From Cycas panzhihuaensis (lineage: Eukaryota > Cycadophyta), in assembly GCA_023213395.1 (NCBI GenBank), contig CM041465.1, positions 102,803,741 to 102,867,740 of the forward strand: a stretch of 64,000 bases of DNA. The letters are read 5' to 3'. Every line of letters begins with the position of its first letter. Position 1 is the first letter of the stretch. The notes under the pieces are model-generated. The model had not been told where the DNA came from. It did not search any database and saw only the letters and a list, made by a program, of their open reading frames with translations. Shown one piece after another: positions 21,085-32,408 of the stretch. A program made the translations under genes and the position numbers.

Positions 21085-22043
21085 GATTCCCCTCGATTAT
21101 GCAGGCGAATCGGCTTTTATCTCATCCTCGTCAGTAATCTTCTTCACGTCAAGCGATTACGAAGAGGTATACGTGTTCGGTTGCATCAGAAGTGTCGTTG
21201 AAAATCAGCTTTCCAAAGTCTCTATAATCATCCATCTTGGGGGATTGTAATGGTGTCCCACCTGGTGGTGATTCTTCCCGTTTCTCCTCCTTTTTGGATT
21301 TTGTCTCCTTCCCTTCAGTCTTTTCCTTTGGAGATGTATTTGGAGTGCCCACTCCAATGTTATCTTTCCCAAATAACGGATTCTTAAATGGGGTTTTAAT
21401 TTGTATAGGTTCCACTACACAGCACTTGTATTGTTAATGGTGTCACTATTATATATGATTGATCGGATCCACATCGATGAATCCTCAAAAAGTTGTCTTG
21501 TGAGCTTATTTTCCCAATATGCCGAGGGACCTTCCTCCGCCTTCTTCTCGCTGTCACTTAGGTCCTTCGGACTGTCCTCCATGTATACTTCCCTCTTTTA
21601 TTCTGGTGTCTTTATATTCTTCATCCACCTTTGGTTTTTCTTCATATTCTGGGCTAAACAGGTCATCCTTGATTGGGGCTGGTGTTAATACCATACGTTC
21701 GCCATTAGTTCCCTCTTCTTGTTCTTGAGGTGTCTGGGCTCCACTTGCCTCAAATTCTTCACAATGATTGTCCCTTAGTCTCGTTGTTCTCGAACTTAAT
21801 CTCCTTGCCCTTCTCGGCTTTGATTCCTTCGACCATCGTAATGCCCTCCGTGCCTTGTTTCTTTCCCTTTGGGTGAAGTATCCTTTGTGGCTCTTACGCC
21901 TTTGAAGGCCTCTTAGGTGGCATTGGAAGGTCCCACAGGCCGAAGGTTTAGTTCTGACACCGCCATCGCGACGGCTGTGGTCCTCTGCCCTTTACACATT
22001 CCTCTTTTTGAGACTCCTGGGCCCTGTCCCTCCTCAATGGACG
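21085..22043 (-). pseudogene. G2 gag N-terminal region, frameshifted
   Basis: Corresponds to the first 270 residues of the G3 gag. Frame 21149-21415 gives IKTPFKNPLFGKDNIGVGTP and SPKMDDYRDFGKLIFNDTSD as in G3. Further upstream the acidic, low-complexity part is broken into several frames. The start region lies near 21920 (rc of CTTAGGTGGCATTGG, matching the G3 MPPK start). Confidence 0.65.
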
Positions 22044-22059
22044 TAGGCAACGAAACTAA
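22044..22059 (-). promoter_or_regulatory. G2 primer-binding region
   Basis: On the minus strand, TTAGTTTCGTTGCCTACG directly follows the 5' LTR. G3 has TTGGTTCCGTTGCCTACG in the same place. The TGGTTCCGTTGCC core differs from the initiator-Met type used by the copia elements here. The tRNA is not identified with confidence. Confidence 0.5.
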
Positions 22060-22895
22060 TGTTGACTTAGATTTCCCACTGCACTTATGGGAAAGGTACA
22101 CTTGTCAAGGTTACACAGGTTATAGTCTAGTTTAGGACACAGTCAACATCATTATCCACATATATTCCACAGATTATTAATGTTTCCACATATTTATATC
22201 ACAATAGCACACAGCAGTACAAAAATCAGCACATATTCCACATTCAGTCCTTGCAACACAGAGAACACACAGTTTCCACATAACTTCTTATTTCATTAAG
22301 CAATATTTCTTTTACACAAGGTGTTGGAATGCATTCCCTGTGTATTCCAGCCTTATACAATGAATCTATCACATGCGTACCCAGGAGGTACCCATCAAAA
22401 TACACGGCTTCAGGCTGCTATCATGCGTACTAGTCTCTGTACCAATATGTACCGGTATACTTGGCTCTCACCCTAACCGAATGGCCCTTAGGAAGCCCCA
22501 TAAATACGCTCCTCGGTGTCCTTTGGCTGAAGGGTTATGACTGTCTGTCATAACTGTATCTTTTCAGTCAAGAGTACCTCTTTCTAACCATTGGTTAGTT
22601 TCCTTAATTGACTGTCTTAACTCATCCGTACGTTCGTACGTACCTCTGACGTCACTCTAGGCTCCCTTCTATCCAGTCTTTCCATGCGTACCGATCATGT
22701 TCACTTGCGTTCTACCCAGAGGTACGTATCTGTGTTGCGTACCTTACCAAGTATGCACCTGTCATACGTACCCAAAATGCTGGATTCTCCATTTTATTTG
22801 CATCGTGCTTCTGCGGTCCATTACCTGCACAGTCCAAGGAAAGTCGGCTCCTCTCTGGTTGCCCATAGCCCAGCATGTCACATTATGCTCCAATA
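22060..22895 (-). repeat. G2 5' LTR (836 bp)
   Basis: Starts TGTTGACTTAGATTTCC and ends GCTCCAATA, followed by the GATGG target duplication. The few scattered differences from 15423-16251 include the last bases (AATA versus AACA). Confidence 0.9.
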
Positions 22896-23640
22896 GATGG
22901 GTCCTCTTCCAAACCCTTCTATATCAGGAGCTTGTTATACCCTTGTGTTTGTAGATGATTACACCAGGAAGGCCTAGGTTTACTTTCTCAAAAACAAATC
23001 AAATGTATTTGATCGCTTCCGTGACAGGAAAGCGACAGTGGAAAATGAAAGTGACAAGAAGATCAAACCTTTAAGAAGTGATAATGGCAAGGAGTACGAC
23101 AACCATGCGTTTAATCAGTTCTGTTGTCATTATGGTATAAAGTGGAAATTTACAATCTCGTATACCCCACAATAGAATGGGGTTGTTGAATGAAAGAATC
23201 GTACCATGATGGAGATGGTGAGGTGTATGGTGCACGCTAAAAACCTGCCACCGATGTTTTCGGCAAAGGCTGTGGCGACTATTGTTTATATTTTGAACCA
23301 TGTACCCACTCAGGCAATTCGCAGCATGGCCCCCAAAGAGAAATGGACCAATCATAAGCCTGTCATTAGCCATTTAAGAACCTTTGGGTGTATTGCATAC
23401 GCCCACATCCCAGATGATACTCGCAAAAAGCTAGATCGAACAAGTCTGAAGTGCATATTCATGGAGTATTGCAATGAGAATAAAGCCTACAGACTATGGG
23501 ATCCACAGGGGAAGAAGATTGTGGTCATTTGGGACATAAAATTTGATGAGTCATCAACATATCATGCTAAAAGATCATCAGAGGAGCCTTTTTAACCCTC
23601 GCTTCTCCCATTCCCAGATTCATTAAGCGAAGAGGACGAT
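22896..23640 (+). pseudogene. C3 integrase
   Basis: Continues C3 after G2. LVFVDDYTRKA, then the second catalytic Asp in PLRSDNGKEYDNHAF, then Glu in NGVVE.KNRTMMEM (a stop sits just before NGVVE and another replaces R after it). The open frame 23206-23595 covers the C-terminal part: VPTQAIRSMAPKEKWTN, HLRTFGCIAYAHIPDDTRKK and DPQGKKIVVIWDIKFDES. Family role: cDNA insertion. Stops at CAG/CGA-type codons suggest transitions. Confidence 0.85.
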
Positions 23641-24780
23641 GAGCCAGTCACTGGAACACCTAAGGAAGCAGGACCAAGTGGAACGAGTAATAATGAGGAG
23701 TTGCCATAAGAAGAAGTACCTCCAGCAACGGATTCTTCTATACCTTTATGGGCAAGGAAGACTATCGAAGATTCCAGTGTGGCAATGCAAACCCTGACTA
23801 ATGATAGAAGAACAAAAAGTTATCATGCCAGTCAAACTTTACTGGTAGACACCAGCAACTCCAGTGATCTGGATTCGTTTGATAAGGCGAAAAGGTGATC
23901 TACGTTGGAGAGTTGCAATGGAGGAATATGGTTTGTTGATGAAGAATGATAGGTGGGATTTGGTTCTACTCCCTTTGACAAAGAAACTTATTGGATGCAA
24001 GTGGGTCTATAAGACAAAGTTCCAGTCCGATGGAGAGGTGGACAAGTACAATGCTAGACTTGTTACCCAAGGATTCAAGCAAAAATAAGGAATTGACTAC
24101 GAGGAGACGTTTGCACCAGTCTCCAGAATAACGATGGTCTGCTTGCTCATTTCCTTAGCAATTGCTTATGGTTGGGAGTTGCACCAAATGGACGTCAATT
24201 CTGCATTCCTTAATGGAAATCTAAGGGAGGAGATTTACATGTCGCAGCCTCTGGGATTCGTTAAGGATAGCCAAGAGCATCTTGTTTACCGATTAAAGAA
24301 GTCTATCTATGGCCTGAAACAAGCACCTCGTGCTTGGTATGAAAAGATGGATGCTAATTTGAAAGTTGAAGGTTTCGAAATTTCAAAACTCAACCCGAAC
24401 CCGTATGTGAAAAGAAGAGGGACTTCCATAGTTGCTTGCGTGGTGTATGTGGATGATTTCATCATCGACGGTAACTGTGGCAAGGCTATAGCTGAAGTTG
24501 AGTATAATTTGGGAGCTTCATTTGACATGACAGACCTTAGGAGACTTCATTATTTCTTGGGCATTCACATCAGGCAAATGGATGATCGAATCGTGTTGTT
24601 GCAATCGCAATATGTGAAGAACCTGCTAGATAAGTTTGGGATGCAGAATTGCAAGCCTATTGCAACACCATGTGTAAAGCGCGCAAAGTTGCAGAAGGAT
24701 ATGGCCAAACCCCTGTAGATGGCGCTAAATATCACCAGTTGGTAGGGAGCCTGATCTACTTGACTCATACCAGGCCAAAT
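23641..24780 (+). pseudogene. C3 reverse transcriptase
   Basis: Typical copia RT: KNDRWDLV, LIGCKWVYKTKFQSDGEVDK, ARLVTQGFKQK (stop) [50 protein letters not shown] and the palm motif VVYVDDFII with both catalytic Asp present. FDMTDLRRLHYFLGI follows. The largest open part is 24134-24718. Two or three point defects separate it from an open frame. Confidence 0.9.
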
Positions 24781-25435
24781 ATTGCATATGTTGTTGGATT
24801 GGTTTCCCGCTACATGCAGAATCCTTAGGAGCCTCATTTGGTTGCAGCAAAGCAAATTCTGAAATATTTAAAGGGAACAATCAATCTTAGTCTCGAATAC
24901 CGTCAAGGTGAAGAGATAAGGTTGCATGGCTACACGGATGCTCATTGGAGAGGAGACTCTGACGATCGGAAGTCCATTGTTGGATACCTATTTGGTGTTG
25001 GTAATGGATTTGTTTCGTGGCAGTCGAAGAAACAGTAGATAGTGGCACTATCTTCTACAAAGGCAGAATATCAAGGACTCAATGCTGGTGTAAAAGAAGC
25101 AATATGGTTGCAAGGTCTCTTGGAGTTTCTTAGAGTTTCCAATGGACATCCGATTATCTTTGTTGATAATCAGAGTACCATTCGCCTATTGAAGAATCCA
25201 TAGTTTCATGTGCATACGAAGCATATCAAGATTCAACACCATGACATTCGTGAACAGATCAACTCAGGGAAGTTGTAGGTCGACTATTGTCCGAGTGAAT
25301 TCCAGCTTGCAAATGTGTTCACCAAGCCACTCACTGAAGATCAATTCACGAAGATGTGTACTAGATTAGGACTCACCAATATTATCCATGAGGGGGGATG
25401 TATCGACAAGGATAAAGAAGTTGTAGGATAGTCCA
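24781..25435 (+). pseudogene. C3 RNase H
   Basis: QILKYLKGTINLSLEY, GYTDAHWRGDSDDRKSIVGY, FVSWQSKKQ (stop) and ALSSTKAEYQ, IIFVDNQSTIRLLKNP, HTKHIKIQHHDIREQ and a LANVFTKPLTEDQF tail. The Asp/Glu residues of the RNase H site are present. Four stops interrupt it. It ends near 25430, close before the polypurine tract. Confidence 0.85.
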
Positions 25436-25487
25436 GCTTTTGTGATGACACAACTATTGCAGTTGGCAGGCTCCCCACATTCACATT

Positions 25488-25496
25488 AAGGGGGAA
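25488..25496 (+). promoter_or_regulatory. C3 polypurine tract
   Basis: AAGGGGGAA directly before the 3' LTR start TGTTAACATGG. The C2 equivalent lies at 25945-25953 in the opposite orientation. Confidence 0.75.
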
Positions 25497-25852
25497 TGTT
25501 AACATGGCAGTTGATTGTTAAGCCACTAAGTTAATGTTAATGTGGTTTAACTAAGGTGATTAACTGAAAAGGTGCGACACATTCGGAGGGTCACAACCCT
25601 AATCAGATGACACCTCTTGGAAGAGTATAAAAGCCTTGAGGCCTTGTGTATCATTGTATCAAATCAATTGTGCAATAATAAATGTGATCCATAAAGGATC
25701 CTTTTTTGGTGGGTTTTTTCCCGAAAGGGTTTTCCCATGTAAATCCTTTGTACTGTGCATTTGTTTTCTGTGTGTATTCTTGGCCGCTTGTTGTGTATGG
25801 TTAAAGATTCTGCAAATAGAAACATGCCTACTTGATTTCATGTTCTCAAACA
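25497..25852 (+). repeat. C3 3' LTR (356 bp)
   Basis: Complete: TGTTAACATGGCAG...TTCTCAAACA. Its reverse complement is the same family as the C2 LTR (31287-31631). Confidence 0.85.
25626..25633 (+). promoter_or_regulatory. TATA-like box in C3 LTR
   Basis: TATAAAAG in the middle of the LTR, conserved in the 5' LTR at about 12569. Likely core promoter separating U3 and R. Inferred from position only. Confidence 0.5.
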
Positions 25853-25944
25853 CTTTGCGTAACTCACACCATTTTGTTAATCACATAATTAAACCAACAC
25901 ATTAACATTAACAAGTGACTTAATAATCAACTGCCACGCTACCA
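25853..25944 (-). repeat. C2 3' LTR, right remnant
   Basis: CTTTGCG then TAACTCACACC...CTTAATAATCAACTGCCACGCTACCA. It repeats, with about one mismatch, some 70 bases already present at 12395-12457, then completes the LTR. The polypurine tract follows (CCCCCCTT on the plus strand). Confidence 0.75.
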
Positions 25945-25952
25945 TCCCCCCT

Positions 25953-26815
25953 TAATGTGAATGTGGAGAACTTGCAACAGTTGAGTTATCACGAAAATTG
26001 GGACTATCCTGCTTCTTTATCCATGTCGATACATTCCCCCTCAAGGATAACTTCTATGAATCCTAATCCGATATGCATCTTTGTGAATTGATCTTTAATA
26101 AGCGCTTCGGTGAAAATATTTGCAAGTTGATATTCACTCGGACAATCGTCAACCTACAATTTCCCTGACTTGATTTGTTCACAGATGTAGTGATGTTGTA
26201 TCTCAATGTGCTTCATACGAGCATGAAACTCTGAATTCTTTGACAAGCGAATAGTACTCTAATTATCAACAAAAAAAATCGAGTTGCCATTTAAAACTCC
26301 AAGAACTTCCAAGAGACCTATACAGCGTCTTTTGCACCAACACTAAGTCATTGATATCCTGCCTCTATAGAAGATAACACCATTGTTCGTTGCTTCTTTG
26401 ACTACCATGAAACAAATCCATTACTGACACCAAAGATGTATCTAGCAGTGGACTTTCGATCATCAGAGTCTCCTTCCCAATTAGCATCAGTGTAGCCATA
26501 CAACTTTATCTCTTCACCATGAAGGTATTCAAGACCAAGATTTAGTGTCCCCTTCAAATACTTCAGAATCTGCTTCACTGCAACCCAATGTGGTTCCTGA
26601 GGATTCAGCATACATCGAGAAACCAATCCAACAACATAGGTGATATCTGGTCTGGTATGAGTCAAATAGATTAGACTCCCTACCAATTGACGGTACAATG
26701 TTCCATTTATAGAGGGTTTGGCCATGTCTCTTTGCAACTTTGTGCCCTTAGCATATGGTATTGCAACCGGGTTGTAATCCTGCATCTTGAACTTCCCCGG
26801 TATGTTTTTCACATA
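25953..26815 (-). pseudogene. C2 RNase H and RT C-terminus
   Basis: The frame 26402-26812 gives YRQLVGSLIYLTHTRPDITY, VVGLVSRCMLNPQEPHW, QILKYLKGTLNLGLEY and GYTDANWEGDSDDRKSTARY, ending FVSW before a stop. Downstream (26400-25960) the remaining RNase H with the KHIEIQHH and ADIFTEALIKDQF-like segments is readable in broken frames. Confidence 0.8.
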
Positions 26816-27820
26816 CTAAGTCTGCAACAACATGATCCAATTTTCTATATGCCTGACTTCAATGCCTAAGAAGTAGTATAGCAGCCTAAGGTCTGTCATA
26901 TCAAAGGTATCTTCCAAATTGGACTTGACTCTGACAATAGTCTTATTACAATCGCCTCCAATGAGTAAATCATCCATATACAACACAATAATTACTATTG
27001 AGGTCCTACTCCTTTTCACATACAAATTTAGGTCCACATCTGTAACAACAAATCCTTCTTCCTTCAACTCGGTATCAATCTTCTCATACCAAGCACAGGG
27101 TGCTTGTTTTAGGCCATAAAGTGATTTCTTCAAATGGTACACAAGATGCTCCTAGCCTTTCTTAATGAATCCCAGAGGTTGCAATATATAAATCTCCTCC
27201 TTTAGATCTCTATTAAGAAATGCAGACTTAACGCCCATCTGGTGTAACTCCCAACCATACACAACTACTAAGGAATGATCAACTAGACCGTCATTATCTT
27301 GGAGACTCATGCAAATGTCTCCTCGTAATCAATTCCTTCTTTTTGCTTAAACCCTTGAATGACAAGCCTAGCCTTATACTTGTCAACCTCTCCATTGGAA
27401 CAGAGCTTTGTCTTGTAGACCTACTTGCATCCAACAAGGTTCTTCTTTGAAGGTAGTGGAACCAAATCCCATGTGGCATTCTTCATAATTGAGCCATACT
27501 CCTCCTCCATCGTAGCTCCCCATCGTGGATCGTCCTTCGCTTCGTTATACGAAACAGGATCATTGGAGTTGTTGGTATCTAACTACAGAGTCTGACTATC
27601 ATGTTGGCTTCTTGTTCTTACGTCATCAACAAAGTTCTGCATCGCCACTCCGGAATCGTCTATAGTCTTCCTTGCCCATAATGGTATAGAAGGACCTAGT
27701 GTTGTAGGTACTTCTTCATGTGACAGCTCTTCACTATTATTCTCTCCACTCGGTCCAACTTCCTCTTGAATTCCAATGACTAGCTCATCGTCCTCTTCAA
27801 TTGTTGAATTCAAAAATGGA
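26816..27820 (-). pseudogene. C2 reverse transcriptase
   Basis: The frame 26816-27142 holds LKKSLYGLKQAPCAWYEKID and the palm motif VLYMDDLLIGGD (both Asp intact). Further upstream to 27480 the [20 protein letters not shown]-like region is readable through frameshifts. The linker to integrase (27583-27813) is acidic and disordered (EDDELVIGIQEEVGPSGENN). Confidence 0.8.
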
Positions 27821-28701
27821 AGGTAGTGGAGGGCAAGAAGGCACTTCTAGTGACTTCTCAACATGATACATCGATGACTCATCAAATTTAACATCCCGAC
27901 TAATCACAATCTTTCTCCCCTACGGATCCCACAACCGATAAGCTTTGTTTCGATCAGAATACCCCGCGAATATGCACTTCAACCTCTTGCGATCCAACTT
28001 CTTGTGACCTTCGTCTAGGATTTGGAATGACCAACAACAGGTTTACAACTAGTCCTTTTCTCTTCGGAGGTCATGCTTCAAACTACATGAGTGGCTACCC
28101 TGTTTAGAATATAAACAACAGTCACAACAGCTTCTACCCAAAGCAACAGTTGCAAGTTTTTCAAATGCACCATACACCTTACCATCTCTATCATGGTATA
28201 ATTTTTTCTCTCTACAACACCATTTTGTTGTAGCATATATGGGACAGTAAACTCCCGTTTTATACCATGATCCTGACAAAACTGATTAAACACATGATTG
28301 TTGTATTCCTTACTATTATCACTCCTTAATATATTTATCTTTTTATTATTTTCAACACTCACTTTCTAATCACAAAAGTAGTCAAACACCTCTAACTTGT
28401 TTTTAAGGAAATACACCCAAGCCTTCTTGGTGTAGTCGTCTACTAACACTAAGGTATATTGAGCTCCAAATATTGAAGGGTTCAAGAGTGGTCCCATCAC
28501 ATCTGTATGCACAAGCTCAAGCTTCTCCTTGGATCTCCAAGCATTGTCCCGAACATAAGGATAGCGATAATGCTTCCCATACATACACCCTTCACACACA
28601 CTGTCTGAACATGAAACAGATGGTAATCCTTTCACCATTTTCAACCTTTCTAACAATGCAATGCTTCTGTAATTAAGGTGACCCAAGCGATCATGCCACA
28701 A
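27821..28701 (-). pseudogene. C2 integrase and GAG-pre-integrase
   Basis: The frame 28366-28701 gives WHDRLGHLNYRSIALLERL, CEGCMYGKHYRYP (zinc-binding H-H-C-C) and LVHTDVMGPLLNPS with the first catalytic Asp. The frame 28078-28362 has Asp in ILRSDNSKEYNNHVF and Glu in NGVVERKNYTMIEM. The three catalytic positions survive, but frames are broken after 28078. Confidence 0.85.
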
Positions 28702-29450
28702 CTTACATCATCTGCACTGGCAGCAAAAGCATAGGATTTCTTCTAGGATTGAAACTTTTCAATCACCCAAAAATTATCTCTAACTTTCTCAATAACAATA
28801 ATAGAGAAATTCTATTTAGGATCCTTAATCAAACATCTATCTTTATAAAGCTCCACCTTCATTCCTTGTTTGCAAATTTCTCGGGTTGAAAGTAAATTCA
28901 ACTGCATCTTGGGTACATAATAGACCCTTTCAAACTTACCACTTACCAAAAACACATTGCCAACACCTTCAACCAGTAATATGCGACCACCTGCAAGGAT
29001 AATCTCAACACCACTATGATCTGTACTCCATACATCAAAGTTTTGCTTCTGGAAAGAGATGTGCTCCTGCACTCCAGAGTCCAGTATCTAATAGTCTCTC
29101 AAACTTGACTTGGTTGACAAGGCTGACACTCTTACACAATGTGTTGCTACGCTCTTCCCTTTATCATCTTTAGCTAGCTTTGTGTTTGTCCCGTCTTTTG
29201 AACCAACAATTCTTTTTTCCATGGCCTTCGTTCTTGTAGTAGTTACATTTACCAGTGAATTTCTTCTTCTCCTGAGACTCTTCCCCTGACCCTTGTGTGA
29301 ACTTCTCCTCTTAAACGATCTCCTTCTACCTCTTCACGACTAAGGCCTTACTTGATTTGGAACCTCCAAGCAGCCCATGATGTTTTAACTCGGCATCCTC
29401 TGCTAGAATAAGATTCTTTATACCATCAAATGTCTCATCCTCCATCACCT
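28702..29450 (-). pseudogene. C2 protease and zinc knuckle region
   Basis: The active-site segment reads ILDSGVQEH (D-S-G kept, near 29066-29092), followed by VEGVGNVFLVSGKFERVYYV and MQLNLLSTREICKQGMKVEL. Between 29200 and 29300 a degraded zinc knuckle is readable around CNYYKNEGHGKKNCWFKR-like sequence. The KRRRSFTQGSGEES-like basic/acidic spacer leads back to gag. Confidence 0.7.
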
Positions 29451-29951
29451 CACCTCTACCATAGATGGTCTAGAAAATGGCAAATGCAACTAGCAGTTTT
29501 GACAGATTATCACAAACAAAAGCGCATCATCAATCAAATTTGATTTCAACTCCTCTGGCTTGTTCTTCAAGTCAATGATTTCATTCAGGTAAGTGCTTGT
29601 GTTGGTCTCATCTTCCACTGTAGAATTTAAAAGCTCCAACATTAAAGCTAGACATCTATTCATCTTCTTCTTCTCAAAAGATTCATACAACTTTACCCAA
29701 ATTTCGTTAGGTTGATTAAGGTTATGAACCAACACTCTCTGATCTAGCACCAATGACAGCTTCAACAATTCGACTGCCATGAACTGCTTCTCCTCAAGTC
29801 AATCTCATTCCTTATGATCGAGCGGAATTGCGTCCACTTGTGCTTTAGTTATCGCCCAAAGTTGATTCGCCATCAATATTAACTCTATGTTAGCCTTCCA
29901 CTCACCGAAATTATTGCCATTAAAGACAACTTTGGGCATCAAATGATCCAT
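29451..29951 (-). pseudogene. C2 gag
   Basis: Starts at ATG 29951 (MDHLMPKVVFNGNNFGEWKA). The open part 29490-29780 has MAVELLKLSLVLDQRVLVHN, LNQPNEIWVKLYESFEKKKM and TSTYLNEIIDLKNKPEELKS. It is the same protein as the C3 gag, with two stops between 29780 and 29830. Confidence 0.8.
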
Positions 29952-31274
29952 TCTCAAGAAATGGGCTTCAAAAATGAGTCAATATCACCAGATTACTAGT
30001 CCTATAGTCTTCCAAACAACACCCACTTCACTGTGTTCACCACCTTCTCAAGCACGTCTACTAGGGTACACAAACTAATGGCTATGCAAGCCAAAACCGC
30101 CCACCAATAGTCAACCCCTTAGTAACTGGCTTCAATATCATTCTCCAAATGCTCAAAAAAGCTTTAAAATACAACTCAAAACACCTTAGAATATGCTTCA
30201 CCCATAAGAAATTATCACACAGTAGTGGTTGTATAGTCCTCCAAGTCAGATCCAATCAAAAATGGCTCCAATAATGATCTCAGAATGACTTACAATGCTC
30301 AGTTTATACACATTATAAAATGTCAATGGTGTTTCAAAGGTTTTAAAGGTCACTTTATATGGAATATGCCAAAAGGCATATTCCTAAAGTGGCGGTTGTT
30401 TACAAAGTTTTCATACCCTTTTATTAAACACATATACTTGAAATCCAAGATTAACTCATAATAAAGATAGGCTAGGGTTAATCGAACAAAATATTTATCA
30501 AACGTCACTAGTTTAATACCTCCAAACTCCAATTAACATGTATAAAGGGCACAATAGCCGCACAATCTACGCAAGTCCTCAGAGCACTTACGGACTTCCC
30601 CAACACTCACAGCTGGTAAAAGACTAACCTCACATAGTCCGACGATCATACAAGAGACACCTGGTCCAATCTCGGGCAAATAGCACACTCACAGATAAGA
30701 AAGAAAGGGACACAAGCTTACACAAAGTTGCCCATACTTAGCACTTAGCCATGCACTCCAATTAGTCCAGGTACAACTATTACTACTACCCAACAACGTT
30801 CTTAAGGACAGAAAACCTCCTCAACAAGATACAATCTCGCCCTTAGGTAAGGTATTTTGACTTCTTCGATGCAAAATAAAATTTTCAATACCAAATATAG
30901 TAGTACTTTATCAAAAATAGAGCAAACTTACTTATATGATATGTGGTTACCCTCACTACTGTTAAATCTCCACAAGAACATGTTCTGTTGGCCTCAGGCA
31001 ATGCCCAATTGACCAACCAACTTCGGATGACCCCCAACAAGCCAATTCAATCAATGAAAATGGCTTGCAAGTTTAAATTTTGACCCCAACAGTGCCTTAA
31101 CCTTGTTGATAAGTGAATTTCACCTCCTCAAACACCATTGAACATTGTGCTTACTCCTGCAAGTTGTTGGAGAAGATAAGTCCACAAGAAATCTTGGGTT
31201 TTGACGGCATCACCCAACAACCTACGATCTCATCGCTCTGCCCAACTCCAGTCTCAGTTGTGTAGGACCCTATG
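29952..31274 (-). other. C2 leader
   Basis: 1.3 kb without a recognised protein. Some short segments match the C3 leader (for example near 30350-30420, GGAATATGCCAAAAGGCATATTCC, a perfect 24-base palindrome that also occurs as GGAATGTGCC...GGCATATTCC near 13550-13570). Confidence 0.5.
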
Positions 31275-31286
31275 GCTTTAATACCA
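31275..31286 (-). promoter_or_regulatory. C2 primer-binding site
   Basis: Minus strand TGGTATTAAAGCC directly after the 5' LTR end. Two changes from the initiator-Met type. Confidence 0.7.
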
Positions 31287-31631
31287 TGTTAAGAAACATG
31301 AATAAACGCATACATGTTTACACTCCACAGAATCTTTTACCATACATATCAAGCAAACAAGATAAACACAGAAAACAGTTGCATAGTACATAATATATAC
31401 ATGGCAAACCTTTTTCGGAAAAAAACCAACCACAAAGATCTATCAATCATATTGATTACCACTTGATTGACATAAATATACAAGGGCTCTAGGATATTTA
31501 TAATCCCTCAAGAGGTGTCAACCTTTAAGGGTTGCGACTCTCCACATAACACACACCATTTCATTAATCACATAATTAAACCACCACATTAACATTAACA
31601 AGTGGCTTAATAATCAATTGCCATGCTAACA
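31287..31631 (-). repeat. C2 5' LTR (345 bp)
   Basis: TGTTAAGAAACATGAATAAACG...CAATTGCCATGCTAACA. Complete, bounded by the primer-binding site on the left and CAAGC target duplication on the right. Confidence 0.85.
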
Positions 31632-32345
31632 CAAGCGCTTGAAGATTTACTTTGAATGTACGTAATGGGACAACCATCCAATTAGGAGAGCAATCTCCAC
31701 ATGGCCAAATTTGCCTATAATAGCATCACTCATTCTTCCTTGGATATGAGTCCTTTTGAGGTGTTGTATGGCAAAAGGTGTAATACACCTCTTACTTAGG
31801 AAAACTTGGAGGATAAGTACATGTTAGGTTCAAAAATATTGCAAGAGACGAAGAAGCAAATGGTCGGCATTAAACAACAGTTAAAAATAGCTCAAGATAG
31901 GCAAAAGAGCTATGTAGATCTGAAAAGAACAACATGAGAGTTTTATGTTCGTGATCACATATTCCTACGATTAAGGCCTAAACATAGTTCACTTAACTTG
32001 GGTATATGCAAAAAACTTTCACCAAGATATTGTGGCCCATTTGAAATTTTGGAGTGGATAGGCAATGTTGCCTACAAGCTTGCTCTATCCCCAAATCTTC
32101 AAATTCACAATGTGTTTCATGTTTTATTATTGAAGAAATATGTATCATATTCAAAGCACGTATTCGAATGGACTAATATTGTAGTTAGACCAAGCATTGA
32201 CTTTGACAAAGAGCCCTTAAGGATTATAGACCAAAGGAAAAAAGTGTTGAGGAATAGGAGCATGAAACAGGTAAAAATACAATGGAAACACTTAATACCA
32301 ACAAAGGCGACATAGGAGCTAGAGAGTGATATGCAACAACAATAC
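31632..32345 (+). pseudogene. CH integrase 3' part with chromodomain-like tail
   Basis: Resumes the chromovirus integrase exactly after C2 (VNQ|ALEDLL). Readable: MAKFAYNSITHSSLDMSPFE, VLYGKRCNTPL, then the open frame 31998-32315: LSPRYCGPFEILEWIGNVAY, LPNLQIHNVFHVLLLKKYV-like segment and FDKEPLRIIDQRKKVLRNRS. The last part, MKQVKIQWKHLIPTKATWEL, has the shape of the chromodomain that guides chromoviral integrases to chromatin, although it is short and partly degenerate. A TAG stands for the Trp of ATWE. Confidence 0.75.
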
Positions 32346-32394
32346 TCTCATTTTTTGCAGTAAGAGAAAGACACATCTACAACTATGCTTTTGT

Positions 32395-32408
32395 GAAAGG
32401 GAGGGGGA
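32395..32408 (+). promoter_or_regulatory. CH polypurine tract
   Basis: GAAAGGGAGGGGGA directly before the LTR start TGTAAAGG. Confidence 0.8.

Larger units (their letters stand above)
15423..22895 (-). mobile_element. G2: Tat-like gypsy element, complete ends, RT/RNase H/integrase core deleted
   Basis: LTRs 15423-16251 and 22060-22895 bound the element. The target-site duplication GATGG is perfect (15418-15422 and 22896-22900). Length 7.47 kb against 10.6 kb for G3 of the same family. Minus-strand order: gag, protease, linker fused in frame to the integrase C-terminus, hairpin array, 3' ORF. It lacks RT, RNase H and the integrase catalytic core, so it could only have moved with enzymes from a full-length relative. 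Confidence 0.9.
12458..25852 (+). mobile_element. C3: copia element (plus) inside C2 LTR, split by G2
   Basis: 5' LTR 12458-12792 (lacks its first 19 or so bases), primer-binding site 12793, gag 13958, protease, integrase (split by G2 at 15423-22895), RT, RNase H, polypurine tract 25488-25496 and a complete 3' LTR 25497-25852. No 5-bp target duplication is found; instead a C2-LTR segment of about 70 bp is present on both sides. Confidence 0.8.
12131..31631 (-). mobile_element. C2: copia element (minus), split by C3
   Basis: The 5' LTR is at 31287-31631, internal region 25945-31286, and the 3' LTR is split into 12131-12457 and 25853-25944. Target-site duplication of CH is CAAGT (12126-12130) versus CAAGC (31632-31636), one mismatch. 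Internal order read on the minus strand is gag, zinc knuckle, protease, integrase, RT, RNase H (copia order). C2 and C3 belong to the same LTR family although inserted in opposite orientation. Confidence 0.8.

Noticed and set aside
32020-32345. Complete chromodomain in CH
   Set aside because: Only the first half (VKIQWKH...ATWE-like) is readable and it is short, so it is described as chromodomain-like, not called as a full domain.
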